A DNA stretch of 64,000 bases from an uncultured Sphingomonadaceae bacterium (GCA_937873035.1 CALMVA010000040.1:1-64000), one strand, 5' to 3'. Shown: positions 26,423-36,124, counted from the stretch's first letter. Program-made: numbers and translations. The notes: generated by a model from the letters alone, not told the origin.

Positions 26423-27664
26423 TCAGCCGCCCGCGCCTGCGGCCATACGCTCCACCATATCGGCATATTGGCCGTAGAGCCGCCCAGCCTCATAGCGTTC
26501 ATTGAAGATGGTCGCCGCGCTGGAGGCCATGTCAGCCCGCCGTGGCTCATCGTCCAGAAGCGTTTTGATCGCGGCATACATCTCGGCACCGTTACGGCAG
26601 GTCATGCCCACCTGCTCAGTGTCAAGAAAAGCGCGCAGTTCGCCATCCAGCGAGGAGAGAATGGGCACGCCGCCGGAGAGATAAGTGAACACCTTGTTGG
26701 GCATGGCTTCAAAATCGCCATTGCCTGTCACGAGGCCAACCTTGGCACAGGCGAGCAAAGCGGCGATCTCTGCATCATTGACATAGCCCGGAAGGACAAT
26801 GTCAGGATTGTCGGCAGAAATCTTGCGCAGCTCCGGCATGAAGTCGCCATCGCCCGCGAGAATGAAGATCGGCCGCGCCCCGCCTTGTGCTGTATTCTGT
26901 TTGAACAGATTGGCAGCATCGACGGCAATTTTGGGCCAGAAGCGATTGTTGAAGGCGCCAATGAACAAAACAGGCCAGCGCCCCTCGCAAGCGCGCAGCG
27001 CCGTCGCCGTTCCTTCCCGGATTTTCGTATCATCCGGCTTGAGGGTGCCCGCCCCCAGATAAAACACCGCATCTGTCGGCCTCTTCTGACGGCCCATCGC
27101 CTTGATCCACCCATCCCAGCTTCGCATCATGGTGACGAGTGAATCGGAGCGCGCGATAAGGCGCTTCGCCATGCGAAAATCGTTGGCGAGCGCCAGCCGC
27201 GCTATGGGCTGAACAAACTTGGGCAGCTCATGCAAAAAGTCCCAGGGCCAGCGATCCCTCAGGTCCAGAATGAAGGGGACATTGTGCCGCCTGGCATATT
27301 TGTAAGCGGCATATGCAATCCGGTAGTCCGGCAAGGCTGCGATGATGACATCTGGACGCTGCGCCTTTTCGGCGGCTTGCGTAAATCTGCGGGCCACAAG
27401 GGCGTGATCGAAAAATCGCTTGAGCGAAACATTTTTCCGGTAGCCACTCCCGTGCAGCAAATGGAGCGACAGATTATCGGAAAGTGCCAGAACAGGCCCC
27501 CGATCATCAACCCATTTGCGGGTGTAATGACAAAAGGCCGACGCCCACCACGTCACATTGTGCTTCCGGCCGGCCAGTTCCTGCGCAAGCAGGCCCGTGC
27601 GCATCATCCGGGTGCCCGCCTCAAGTGGAAGCCGCTCGCCTGTTTGAATGACCCAGATGTTCAT
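26423..27664 (-). CDS. Glycosyltransferase, GT4-like (GT-B fold)
   Basis: This 413-residue protein has a GT-B layout: an N-terminal acceptor domain (MRTGLLAQELAGRKHNV) and a C-terminal nucleotide-sugar domain with VLFIGAFNNRF, FILAGDGDFMPEL, PGYVNDAEIAALLACA and FEAMPNKVFTYLSGGVPIL, where the Glu-x7-Glu-like region is modified. It should add one sugar to the lipid-linked repeat unit at the cytoplasmic face. It is the last gene of the minus-strand wbp operon and overlaps wbpI by four bases. Donor and acceptor are unknown; ManNAc3NAmA or ManNAcA are candidates. Confidence 0.88.
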   Translation of the reverse strand: MNIWVIQTGERLPLEAGTRMMRTGLLAQELAGRKHNVTWWASAFCHYTRKWVDDRGPVLALSDNLSLHLLHGSGYRKNVSLKRFFDHALVARRFTQAAEKAQRPDVIIAALPDYRIAYAAYKYARRHNVPFILDLRDRWPWDFLHELPKFVQPIARLALANDFRMAKRLIARSDSLVTMMRSWDGWIKAMGRQKRPTDAVFYLGAGTLKPDDTKIREGTATALRACEGRWPVLFIGAFNNRFWPKIAVDAANLFKQNTAQGGARPIFILAGDGDFMPELRKISADNPDIVLPGYVNDAEIAALLACAKVGLVTGNGDFEAMPNKVFTYLSGGVPILSSLDGELRAFLDTEQVGMTCRNGAEMYAAIKTLLDDEPRRADMASSAATIFNERYEAGRLYGQYADMVERMAAGAGG

Positions 27665-28764
27665 GCGCGCAAGGCTTGCGCCAACACCGCGACTATGGCC
27701 TCCGCCGAGTGACCGTCGCCATAAGGCGTCACCGCCTCGCCGGAACTGCCCAGCGCCGCATGGAACTGCGCGAGAAGCGCATCGCTTGAGGTGGGCGGCG
27801 CCAGCCGGTTCCAGCCGGAGGCGACAAGCTCAACCCACTCAGTCTCATCGCGCAGCGTGACGCACGGCACGGAATAGAAGAAGGCTTCCTTCTGCACGCC
27901 GCCGGAATCGGTTGCGATGAGCGCGGCGTATTTCTCAAACCGCACCATATCAAGATAACCCAGCGGCTCGATGAGCGTCAGGCTTTCAGCAACCCGCGCA
28001 AATTGGCCCGATTTCTCAAGAATGGCCCGCGTGCGCGGATGCAGTGGCCACACCACCGGCAAGTCCACCGCCAGTGCAATCAGCGCATCGACGATGATAG
28101 CAAGGCGTTCCGGCACATCGGTATTTTCAGCGCGGTGGATGGTGGCAAGGACATAGCGCCCAGGCTCGACAGCAATGTCTTTCATGACGCCTTCATCAGC
28201 GCAAACGCGGGCGCCATGAAGCCGCGCCACATCATACATGACGTCGCCAACCTGATGGACACGGCTTTCAGGCACGCCTTCGTTCCGCAGATGCCCCACG
28301 GCTTCGGTCGTTGGCGCAAATAGCCAATCGGAAATCCGGTCCGTCAGCACGCGATTGATCTCTTCGGGCATCTTCATGTTGAAGCTGCGCAATCCGGCTT
28401 CCACGTGCGCAACGGGTATATGCAGTTTGGCAGCCGCAAGCGCGCCCGCCAGCGTCGAATTGGTGTCTCCGTAAACGAGCACGGCATCGGGCCGGTCGGC
28501 CAGAAGCAACTGCTCAATTCCGGCCAGCATACGCCCCGTCATATCGCCATGAGCGCCGCCATGAATATCAAGATTATGCGCAGGCTTGGGAATACCAAGC
28601 TCAGCAAAGAAGACGTCAGACATATTCGCATCGAAATGCTGGCCCGTATGCACGATCGTTTCAGACAGCCCCGGCGTCGCCGCGACAGCGGCAGAAACCG
28701 CGCTCGCCTTGATAAATTGGGGGCGCGCTCCAAGCACGGTCACAATGCGGCGCGCAGTCGTCAT
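27661..28764 (-). CDS. wbpI: UDP-2,3-diacetamido-glucuronate 2-epimerase (WbpI-like)
   Basis: This is a 367-residue non-hydrolysing 2-epimerase with HTGQHFDANMSDVFFAELGI near the N-terminus, VYGDTNSTLAG, HVEAGLRSFN and ATDSGGVQKEAFF. The family inverts C2 of a UDP-N-acetylhexosamine or its uronic acid. The xMSDVFF and GDTNST forms are those of WbpI, whereas the second epimerase at 46252 has the WecB-type QHREMLDQVL. In the Wbp pathway it turns UDP-GlcNAc3NAcA into UDP-ManNAc3NAcA. The ATG at 28764 overlaps the upstream stop by four bases. Confidence 0.87.
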   Translation of the reverse strand: MTTARRIVTVLGARPQFIKASAVSAAVAATPGLSETIVHTGQHFDANMSDVFFAELGIPKPAHNLDIHGGAHGDMTGRMLAGIEQLLLADRPDAVLVYGDTNSTLAGALAAAKLHIPVAHVEAGLRSFNMKMPEEINRVLTDRISDWLFAPTTEAVGHLRNEGVPESRVHQVGDVMYDVARLHGARVCADEGVMKDIAVEPGRYVLATIHRAENTDVPERLAIIVDALIALAVDLPVVWPLHPRTRAILEKSGQFARVAESLTLIEPLGYLDMVRFEKYAALIATDSGGVQKEAFFYSVPCVTLRDETEWVELVASGWNRLAPPTSSDALLAQFHAALGSSGEAVTPYGDGHSAEAIVAVLAQALRA

Positions 28765-29891
28765 TTCAGCAATTCCTCGTAAAGCGAGATCAGTTTCGGC
28801 TCTTCCTGACCCCAATTGTAGACATTCACCACAGCCCGCTTGCCGTTGCGCCCCATTCGCTCGGCGAGTGGTCTGTCTGCCACCAGCGTATCAATCGCAC
28901 CTGCGATAGCGGCTGGATCTCCGGGGTTTACGCACAAGCCACAATCTGACCCCTCGATGATCTCACGCCACAGTGGAAAGTCAGATGCAATTACCGGAAT
29001 ACCCGCCGACATATATTCAAACATCTTGTTCGGCTGAGCATCAATATGATTGGCCACCGGCGCCAGAATCACCATTCCAGCCATGGAACGCGCCATCACA
29101 TCCCGCACCCCCGCCCGATCCTGAAACCCCAGGCTGTTGACGTGCTTCCAGCCGGATTTCTGCCGTGCCGTCCTTTCGACATCGGCCTCGGAGAACTCAC
29201 CAACCAGGTTCAGGCGCACGGCATTTGTGGTAAGGTCCAGCGCATCAACCGTTTCGTAAACGCCTCTCAGCGCAGAGATGCCGCCCACATAGCAAATCTC
29301 GCTGGCCTTGGCGTCCCATCCCGCATCGCTCTCAAGTTCACCGAGCATCGGATAGTTGTTCACATTCACGGCCCGCTTTGCGAGGCGGGAAAACTTTTCC
29401 GTAATGGACGGCGTTGCACCGATCACCGCGCTCAAACGGCCAACGACCCAGCCTTCATAGCGAGCGAACACCCATGCGATAAGGCGAAGCAGAAATGGAT
29501 TGAGGTAGGGCTTGTCCAGCATCTGCTTGGGCACATCTTCATGCGAGTCAAAAATGACCGCTTTTCCATGCCGACGCAGTGCCGCGCCTGCAGGGAGAAG
29601 CTCCGGGTCGTGCAATTGATACAGGTCCGCATCGAGCGCACGGGCGCGTTCAAGAACACGCCGTGTCGACCGGAAAATCCGGTTGACGCGTCCTTCCATA
29701 CGGCCGACATCATAAATGCGCACGCCGTCGGTCGTGACTTCATCTCCCTTGCCGTCAGCAACGATCAGCGACACATCAAAGCCTGCCTTCGCAAGGCTCC
29801 GGCACTGCTTTCGATAGATACGGATGTCATAGCGCGCGTGGACCGAGGTGAGATGCACCACACGCCGCCGCCGCGGTTCAGGAATAGACAC
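28761..29891 (-). CDS. Glycosyltransferase, GT4 family
   Basis: This 376-residue GT-B enzyme has ARYDIRIYRKQCRSLAKAGF and YQLHDPELLPAG in the N-domain, ICYVGGISALRGVYETVDAL at the domain junction, and NKMFEYMSAGIPVIASDFPLW with a Glu-x7-type motif in the C-domain. It probably adds one residue to the lipid-linked repeat. It overlaps both neighbours (wbpI by four bases, wbpG by 14), so it is fully embedded in the Wbp operon. The sugar donor cannot be told from sequence. Confidence 0.9.
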   Translation of the reverse strand: MSIPEPRRRRVVHLTSVHARYDIRIYRKQCRSLAKAGFDVSLIVADGKGDEVTTDGVRIYDVGRMEGRVNRIFRSTRRVLERARALDADLYQLHDPELLPAGAALRRHGKAVIFDSHEDVPKQMLDKPYLNPFLLRLIAWVFARYEGWVVGRLSAVIGATPSITEKFSRLAKRAVNVNNYPMLGELESDAGWDAKASEICYVGGISALRGVYETVDALDLTTNAVRLNLVGEFSEADVERTARQKSGWKHVNSLGFQDRAGVRDVMARSMAGMVILAPVANHIDAQPNKMFEYMSAGIPVIASDFPLWREIIEGSDCGLCVNPGDPAAIAGAIDTLVADRPLAERMGRNGKRAVVNVYNWGQEEPKLISLYEELLK

Positions 29892-31026
29892 TGATCCGCC
29901 GTCCTCTCACGCGTTCCAGCAGTTTCTGCGCAGACTTGGCAAGCTTCTGGTGCCGCTGCCACGTTGGAAAATCGGTATGATGGTGGCTGGGTTGTGCCAG
30001 AATCTTTTCAAGCTCATCGCGCGTGATACGCAGCTTTTTGCAGAAATAATTGAGGTCTGTTTCCAGTTCCACAGGGTCATAAAGCGGCTCTGCCAACGCC
30101 GCGAGCGCCGCTTCACGCGTCATCTGGCCCGATACAATCAGGCTGGAATAATGCGGCAGGCGTTTGTCATATCCAAATTTGCGCGGCAGATAATAATTCT
30201 GGAACAGCTTGGTGAAAAGTGATTCCCCATGCTTGCGGCCATAGCTGCGCCAGCCGATCTTCTGCTCCAGCTCATCAATGGCAGACTGCTTGTCAAACGG
30301 CATATAGTTGAGCGGGCGCACAGTCCGCATCTTCCTGATGAACGGGAAGTAGAAATAATATTCAAAAAAGCCGATTGTCGGGTAAGATTTGAGCTTGCGC
30401 GAACCAAACCGCTTGTGGATCGCCTTCAAGTTGATCGCATCCATCGCCGAGCCGTGCCAGGCAGTTGGAAACACGCCTTCCGTCGCCGTGTTGCCGCCGG
30501 AAAAAATGGTGTTGATGCCGTTGCCTACGGCGAAGTGATACATACTGGCGAAGAAAGCGTGATCCTGCGGCACATCCTGGTTGGCCACCCCGGACTTCAG
30601 ATAGGCGAGGTGCAGATCGCGCATATCCTCCCAGTTGATGACATGGGTGTGCAGATCGAAATTGCAGTGCTTCACAATCTTTTCGATATTGGCGACCGCA
30701 AGCTCGCTGTTCCAGCCCGCGTCGACATGAACCACGAGCGGCCGCAGCCCGGCCTCATGGACCTTGAGCGCGAGATAGGAGCTATCAACCCCACCGCTTA
30801 GCCCCAGGATCGAGTCATAGGGTTTACCCTGCCCTTCCCGCTTGATCCGTTCGATCTCTGCCTGCCACAGCTTTTCACCCCGTTCATCGGGAAACCACTG
30901 CTTGCGCGTTACCGTATCAAATTCGATGCAATGATTGCACACGCCATCGGCATCAAAACTGATTTCAGGATCACTGGTGTCCATCACGCAACGTGTGCAG
31001 ACACGGTGTGGAGAGGTGCTTGTCAT
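29878..31026 (-). CDS. wbpG: N-acetyl sugar amidotransferase (WbpG/PseA family)
   Basis: This 382-residue enzyme has an N-terminal zinc-ribbon-like segment (CTRC...CNHC) and an ATP-PPi P-loop, LGLSGGVDSS (about residues 74-83). WbpG activates the 3-acetamido group of UDP-ManNAc3NAcA and, with ammonia supplied by HisH/HisF-type partners, makes the acetamidino group. All three partners are encoded here within 4 kb, in the order hisH, hisF, polymerase, wbpG. Length and motifs are normal for the family. Its gene ends inside the glycosyltransferase gene. Confidence 0.93.
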   Translation of the reverse strand: MTSTSPHRVCTRCVMDTSDPEISFDADGVCNHCIEFDTVTRKQWFPDERGEKLWQAEIERIKREGQGKPYDSILGLSGGVDSSYLALKVHEAGLRPLVVHVDAGWNSELAVANIEKIVKHCNFDLHTHVINWEDMRDLHLAYLKSGVANQDVPQDHAFFASMYHFAVGNGINTIFSGGNTATEGVFPTAWHGSAMDAINLKAIHKRFGSRKLKSYPTIGFFEYYFYFPFIRKMRTVRPLNYMPFDKQSAIDELEQKIGWRSYGRKHGESLFTKLFQNYYLPRKFGYDKRLPHYSSLIVSGQMTREAALAALAEPLYDPVELETDLNYFCKKLRITRDELEKILAQPSHHHTDFPTWQRHQKLAKSAQKLLERVRGRRISVYS

Positions 31027-31043
31027 TGTCGTGCCGGGGGCCT

Positions 31044-32372
31044 TTACGCAGAAACTATAGGACGAAAACCGCGCCGATGTGTCAGCGCCTTGATGTGCGG
31101 ATGCCAGCCCCTTCCCGACAAGACAACAAGGAAGAACAACAGCCCTACGCCGGACGAGACGAACGCGGTGGTCGCTGCCTGTTCTGCCAGCAGAATGGCG
31201 TAAAGAAAGCCGATATAGAGATAACCGGCGTTGCCGCTGGCTTCATGAAGCGCATCAAGAATCTTGAAAAATGCCGCAACACCAAAGGTGATGACAACAT
31301 AACCCAGATAGCCACCTGCCGCGAGCGCATAGGTAAAAGCGTTGGTGTTGACGTTCGCCTGATCGTTGCCAAAGAATGTTGCGCCCACAAGATAGGTGAC
31401 ACTCAAATCGCTCTGGATGCCCGTCAACGGTGACCAGATCGCGACGCCCCTCTCGTAGATCAGTTCCATATAGCGCTGCACGTCGAAGCCGGGGATGACA
31501 TAAACCCGCCGAAAGAAATATTCGGCAATTTCAGAATAGCCACTGACACTGAATTCAACCAGGAACCCGACGAACAGAAGCATCGTCAACAGCACGATCA
31601 TATTGAAGAACAGTGCCAGATTTTGGGTCCGAATTCCCATGCCGATGAGATAGGCAAGGCCGACGAACGCAATCGGCGCCTTAACGCCGATGCTGTAAAA
31701 AAATACCAGACTGCACCCAAGCGAAAATGCGCCCAGGGACTTCCGGTTCAACAGCCCGCCGAGGAAGGCAATGAAGGGGTTGATGCCGTTCATGGTCATC
31801 ACGTTGAGATAGGCGATAAGCGACCCGGCCTGGAAAATATCACGCCCGGCCATTCGTCGATCATAGGCATCTGCGATCGAAAACCCGCCCGATGATCCTG
31901 ACGAGTAAAGCGCAACAGCAACGCCGGAAACGGCAATTCCCACAAGAATTATCAGCAGCGTTTCCGGCTTGAGATCAAGCGGGATCGAAAGCCGCCATTT
32001 CACGCTGCCCAAAAGCCGAACCACCACAAACGGGAAGGCCGTGACGGACAGCCGAAACATGAACGCGGTGATCCCCACGTCCGAGGCTCCGGCGTAGAAA
32101 AACACATAGGAAAGAATGACAAACGCTGCGTAAAAAACGAGGAAAATGTCGGATGGCTGAGAAATTCGTGCAGGCAGAAATAGGCCGAACACCACACTGA
32201 AAAACAGCGCCGGAAAAAGATAGGCGACGCCAATGTCTATCGGCAAAAAGCCCATATAGGCGTTCGTATATTGAAGCTGGAGCTGATAGACGATCAACGC
32301 CACTATGCCGAGCGCAAGCAGACCGAGAATGTGAAACAGTCGGCCGCGCGTATCTGCTCGCTTATGCCGCAT
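31044..32372 (-). CDS. wzy: Polytopic membrane protein, probable repeat-unit polymerase
   Basis: This 442-residue integral membrane protein has about 11-12 predicted helices and a large loop around residues 285-340 (FFRRVYVIPGFDVQRYMELIY region). It has no other domain. Location between hisF and wbpG in a flippase-containing operon, together with the topology, fits a Wzy polymerase, which joins lipid-linked repeat units in the periplasm. Wzy proteins are too variable for firm recognition by eye. The ATG at 32372 overlaps hisF by 11 bases; the open frame extends further upstream but only within hisF. Confidence 0.72.
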   Translation of the reverse strand: MRHKRADTRGRLFHILGLLALGIVALIVYQLQLQYTNAYMGFLPIDIGVAYLFPALFFSVVFGLFLPARISQPSDIFLVFYAAFVILSYVFFYAGASDVGITAFMFRLSVTAFPFVVVRLLGSVKWRLSIPLDLKPETLLIILVGIAVSGVAVALYSSGSSGGFSIADAYDRRMAGRDIFQAGSLIAYLNVMTMNGINPFIAFLGGLLNRKSLGAFSLGCSLVFFYSIGVKAPIAFVGLAYLIGMGIRTQNLALFFNMIVLLTMLLFVGFLVEFSVSGYSEIAEYFFRRVYVIPGFDVQRYMELIYERGVAIWSPLTGIQSDLSVTYLVGATFFGNDQANVNTNAFTYALAAGGYLGYVVITFGVAAFFKILDALHEASGNAGYLYIGFLYAILLAEQAATTAFVSSGVGLLFFLVVLSGRGWHPHIKALTHRRGFRPIVSA

Positions 32373-33114
32373 GGTCAAACGCGTCCTTCGGATAGTTGAT
32401 AAGCACCGCCTTATGGCGTCCGTGAAACACAAACAGACTTCCGGCAGCGACTGCCGAGGCCCCGCCTTTTTCAACCGCCTCAGCAAGGTGCGCCACATTG
32501 CCCGCCCCGCCGCAGGCGATGACGGGGGTGTTGGTTACGGCACAAACCTGTCGGATCAAATCAATGTCATAGCCGCCCATCATACCATCCCGGTCGATGC
32601 TGTTGATGAAAATTTCACCGGCACCAGCCGCGACAATGCGTTCAATGTGCGCCGTCAACTTCACCTTCTCTTCGCTATGACCGGAGTGCGAATAGAGCTT
32701 GTAAGCGCCCAGAAGAGGCTTGCGAACATCTATCCCCGCAACCACGGCCTGCGCGCCATAGGTGGCGGATGCCTCGCGAATGACATCGAGATCGCCATAG
32801 GCGGCGCTGTTGATGACCACCTTTTCTATGCCAGAGCGGATGACACGCTGGACATCGGAAAAGCTCTTGATCCCGCCGCCATAGGCAACAGGCATGAAAC
32901 ATTCGCCCGCGATCTCGGCAATCAGCTCAAAATCCGGCCCCCGGCCTTCGCGCGTCGCATCAATGTCGAGCAGGATAAGCTCGTCAGCCTCCTTGTCGTT
33001 GAAGATCCTGACCGCGTTGACCGGATCGCCCACATAGACATCCGACTTGAACTTTACCGTCTTCACAAGACCGCGGTCACGCAGAAGCAAGCAGGGTATG
33101 ACGCGCGGCAACAT
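32362..33114 (-). CDS. hisF: HisF-like subunit of LPS-type amidotransferase system
   Basis: This is a 250-residue (beta-alpha)8 protein of the HisF family. The usual catalytic Asp of histidine-pathway HisF (in PCLD) is Leu here (IPCLLLRDRG), while the Asp in VVAGIDVRK is kept. Loss of the first acid fits the polysaccharide-type HisF, which channels ammonia to WbpG rather than making imidazole glycerol phosphate. It overlaps hisH by one base (TGATG). Other conserved blocks are AYGGGIKSFSDV, GAGEIFINSIDRDG and ACGGAGNVAHL. Confidence 0.92.
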   Translation of the reverse strand: MLPRVIPCLLLRDRGLVKTVKFKSDVYVGDPVNAVRIFNDKEADELILLDIDATREGRGPDFELIAEIAGECFMPVAYGGGIKSFSDVQRVIRSGIEKVVINSAAYGDLDVIREASATYGAQAVVAGIDVRKPLLGAYKLYSHSGHSEEKVKLTAHIERIVAAGAGEIFINSIDRDGMMGGYDIDLIRQVCAVTNTPVIACGGAGNVAHLAEAVEKGGASAVAAGSLFVFHGRHKAVLINYPKDAFDHAA

Positions 33115-33725
33115 CAACACAACTCCGCAAAAGCGCCCAGCAACTGCTTGCCAAAGCGGTGACTCTTCTCAGGGTGGAACTGCACGCCCCAGATATTCCC
33201 GCGCGCGACACCCGCCGCAAAATCAATGCCGTAATGGGCGTGCAGCAGCACATCGCTTTGATCCGCCGGATCAAGATAATAGCTGTGCACGAAGTAGAAG
33301 CGGGCTTTTGGATCGAGCGACCGGCATAAAGCGTCGTCAGGCCGCGCTGCGCGCACCTCGCCCCAGCCCATATGGGGAATACGCAGCCCCTCCAGTTGTG
33401 GAAAACGGCGCACCTTCATATCAATCCAGCCAAGACCGGGAGATGTTCCCTCCTCACTCCCATGCCCAAGCATCTGCGCGCCAACACATATCCCCAGCAA
33501 GGGAATAGCCGCCTCCTGCACGCGCTGCTCAACCACCGTGCGAAGGCCGCTTTCGTTGAAGTTGCGCATACACGCATCAAACGAGCCGTTGCCGGGCAAC
33601 ACAATGCCCGTTGCCTGTGCAACAAGGCTGGCATCGCTTGTGATCGCACAGTTAACGCCCAGACGCGCGAACATATTTGCCACCGCGCCAAGATTGCCAA
33701 TGTCATAATCGATGACCGCGATCAC
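33114..33725 (-). CDS. hisH: HisH-like glutamine amidotransferase subunit of LPS-type system
   Basis: This 203-residue class I glutaminase hydrolyses glutamine to provide ammonia. The triad is visible: Cys80 in LLGICVGAQML, and His184 and Glu186 in GVQFHPEKS. The oxyanion-strand PGNGSFDACM is present. The GTG at 33725 overlaps the flippase stop (GTGA) and gives the normal N-terminus IAVIDYDIGNL. With HisF it would feed WbpG. There is no other histidine gene nearby, so this pair is not the histidine-pathway IGP synthase. Confidence 0.92.
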   Translation of the reverse strand: MIAVIDYDIGNLGAVANMFARLGVNCAITSDASLVAQATGIVLPGNGSFDACMRNFNESGLRTVVEQRVQEAAIPLLGICVGAQMLGHGSEEGTSPGLGWIDMKVRRFPQLEGLRIPHMGWGEVRAARPDDALCRSLDPKARFYFVHSYYLDPADQSDVLLHAHYGIDFAAGVARGNIWGVQFHPEKSHRFGKQLLGAFAELC

Positions 33726-34954
33726 GCGTGCCGTCCCTTGCTGTAATGGTAGCTGATGCCGAGATAGATCACATACATTGCGCTGTAACCATAGGTATAG
33801 GCAAGCAGCGTCTCCTGAAGGGTCGCTGGAAGCCACAAAGCGCCGATAACCACCGAGATGAGGCCGATCTGCCAGACAAGATCAACATTCTGCCTGCCCA
33901 CGATGTAAAAGACATAGCTGAGCGGACTCGCCACAAAACGAAGTGCGAATAATGGTGCCAGCCACATAGCCATCACACCCGCCATCGCCCATTTGCTTCC
34001 AAAGCCGATTTCAAAAATGGGCTGTGCGAGAAAAATCGTGCCCACCACAAAAACCAGCGATCCAGCCAGCAAAATACGGAAGGTCGAGAGATATTCGCTC
34101 CGGCAATCCCCCTTGCGGCGGAAGGCATCGGCCGCATGGCGTCTGAAAACGTCAAGGACAGAGCGGCCCAAAAGCGCCAGCGGCGCACCCAAAACACGCA
34201 TCGTCAGCGCGAGAAACCCGGCGCTCTCACTCCCGAAGCGCGTGGCAACGACCATGAGTGGTAATTGGGCAGAAATCGAATTGATCGAGTCTGCGGGCAA
34301 CGCGAACAGAGGAAAGCGCGAATGTGATGTCCAGAACGCATAAAGCCGGTGGGCCAGGCCGCGGAGCGGCGGAAATGTCATCGGCAACTGCCATGCCGCC
34401 ACACAAATAGCCCCCAACAACCCAAGCAGATGCCCTACCACCAGCATTTCCGGCGTTGTCGCAACAAGCACCGCGCCAAGTTGCGCGCCGACAATCGCGA
34501 TTACCTGCACCACGCGGATGCGAATGAGCGCGCGGTAATGCCCGTCTGCCGCCGCCCATGTCTGCCAACTGTCGGATAGCGCCGTCATCGCCGCCGCCAG
34601 GATCGCCGAGCCCAAGAGGAATGGCGATCTCAGATCAGCCAGCATCAGCCCGAATGTCCACAACAGGGCCAGCACCGCGCCGCCAAGAAGCGCCACGAGC
34701 ACGACCGTTACAAATACGAGTTGCGCGGCATCCCGCCTTGGCTGCCCATCCTCCACAACGACAAGCGCCATTTCCAGCCGCAGCGTTGCCATAACCGCCA
34801 AAATCAGGACCACCCCGACCCACACGGAATAGCTGCCAAAAGCAGATGGCAGGTAGAAGCGCGCAAGTGCAAGCGAGCCGAGGATCGGCACGGCCTGTGC
34901 GACTGCCGTGCCAGACAGAACCGACGCGACGTTGGACCAGAAGCGATTGCTCAT
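33722..34954 (-). CDS. wzx: Oligosaccharide flippase (Wzx-like)
   Basis: This 410-residue membrane protein has about 12 helices. Its N-terminus, NVASVLSGTAVAQAVPILGSLALARFYLP, is typical of MOP-superfamily polysaccharide flippases. Such proteins turn the lipid-linked repeat unit to the periplasmic side for polymerisation. Its overlap with hisH, and position between biosynthesis genes, put it in the Wbp operon. It pairs naturally with the polymerase candidate at 31044. Confidence 0.88.
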   Translation of the reverse strand: MSNRFWSNVASVLSGTAVAQAVPILGSLALARFYLPSAFGSYSVWVGVVLILAVMATLRLEMALVVVEDGQPRRDAAQLVFVTVVLVALLGGAVLALLWTFGLMLADLRSPFLLGSAILAAAMTALSDSWQTWAAADGHYRALIRIRVVQVIAIVGAQLGAVLVATTPEMLVVGHLLGLLGAICVAAWQLPMTFPPLRGLAHRLYAFWTSHSRFPLFALPADSINSISAQLPLMVVATRFGSESAGFLALTMRVLGAPLALLGRSVLDVFRRHAADAFRRKGDCRSEYLSTFRILLAGSLVFVVGTIFLAQPIFEIGFGSKWAMAGVMAMWLAPLFALRFVASPLSYVFYIVGRQNVDLVWQIGLISVVIGALWLPATLQETLLAYTYGYSAMYVIYLGISYHYSKGRHA

Positions 34955-35001
34955 GCGTGGACGCGCCTCTTCAGCGGGACGAGGCCTCCGTGCACCTCGC
35001 C

Positions 35002-36117
35002 TCAGGCCTCCAATAGTGCGCCAATCACCACATCCTGCGTCGCCGCATCAAGATAGGGATGCATCGGCAGGCTGAACACGGTTTGAGCGTGCTGGACGCT
35101 TACAGACAGCCCCTGCGGATCCGTCGGGTATTTGGAATAAGCCGTCTGCTGATGAAGCGGCAGAGGGTAATAAACGACGCTCGGCACGCCCTTGTCCTTG
35201 AGCCGCGCCATCGCGGCTGCCCGCTCGTCGCTCGATTTGGCGCGCAGCGTGTATTGCGCCCAAACGGATTGCAGCCCGGCGGGAACTTCAGGAACCGCGA
35301 ACGCGTCTTTCAAAGCGTTGGAATAGCGCGCGGCGACAACCTGCCGCGCTTCAATTTCATCCGCATAGATTGCGAGCTTTTCAAGCAGAATAGCGGCCTG
35401 AAGCGTATCCAGTCGGCTGTTCACACCGATGCGGACATTATCATATTTGTCCGTGCCCTTGCCGTGCACACGAAGCGACCCGATGAGCGCCGCCAATTCA
35501 TCGTTATTGGTAAAGACAGCTCCGCCATCGCCATAGCATCCAAGCGGTTTTGCCGGGAAGAACGAGGTCGTTGCGATGTCGCCGATCGATCCGGTGATAC
35601 GACCGTGATAATTTGCGCCAAAGCCCTGGGCACTGTCGCCGATGATCCACATCCCGGTTTCGCGTGCGATCATCTCGATCACGTCATAGTCCGCCGCAAG
35701 GCCGAACAGATCAACCGGGATCACGCCCGCCGGACGCAACCCCAGTTCTCGCGCGTGCACGATCGCGCGCTTGAGGCTTTCGGCACAGATGTTGAACGTG
35801 GAAGGGTCCACATCCACGAACACCGGGGTCGCGCCGACATGGGGAACGATCTCTGCCGTCGCAGCAAAAGTGAAGGACGGGCAGAACACGGCATCGCCCG
35901 CCGTCGCCCCAAGCGCCAGCAATGCGAGGTGCAGCGCGTCTGTGCCGTTGGCGCAGGTCAGGCTATGCTTGGCACCGCAAAAGGCCGACAGACCCGCCTC
36001 AAGCTCGCGCACTTCCGGCCCCATGATATAGTTGCCATGCGCCAAAACGGCCTGAATACGTGCATCAAGCTTATCCTTGATGCGGGCCTGCTGCGTCTTG
36101 AGATCGATGAATTCCAT
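35002..36117 (-). CDS. wbpE: UDP-3-keto-GlcNAcA 3-aminotransferase (WbpE-like, DegT family)
   Basis: The 371-residue PLP enzyme has its Schiff-base Lys190 in SFFPAKPLGCYGDGGA. WbpE transfers an amino group from glutamate to C3 of the 3-keto sugar made by WbpB; the 2-oxoglutarate released is thought to help WbpB recycle NADH. MEFIDLKTQQ and MGPEVRELE at the N-terminus match WbpE-type enzymes. The ATG at 36117 has AAGGG ten bases upstream. It follows wbpD by seven bases. Confidence 0.92.
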   Translation of the reverse strand: MEFIDLKTQQARIKDKLDARIQAVLAHGNYIMGPEVRELEAGLSAFCGAKHSLTCANGTDALHLALLALGATAGDAVFCPSFTFAATAEIVPHVGATPVFVDVDPSTFNICAESLKRAIVHARELGLRPAGVIPVDLFGLAADYDVIEMIARETGMWIIGDSAQGFGANYHGRITGSIGDIATTSFFPAKPLGCYGDGGAVFTNNDELAALIGSLRVHGKGTDKYDNVRIGVNSRLDTLQAAILLEKLAIYADEIEARQVVAARYSNALKDAFAVPEVPAGLQSVWAQYTLRAKSSDERAAAMARLKDKGVPSVVYYPLPLHQQTAYSKYPTDPQGLSVSVQHAQTVFSLPMHPYLDAATQDVVIGALLEA

Positions 36118-36124
36118 TTCTGAA

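Noticed and set aside
32362..33725. hisH/hisF as histidine-biosynthesis genes
   Set aside because: No other histidine gene is nearby, both overlap polysaccharide genes, HisF lacks the first catalytic Asp, and WbpG is in the same operon.
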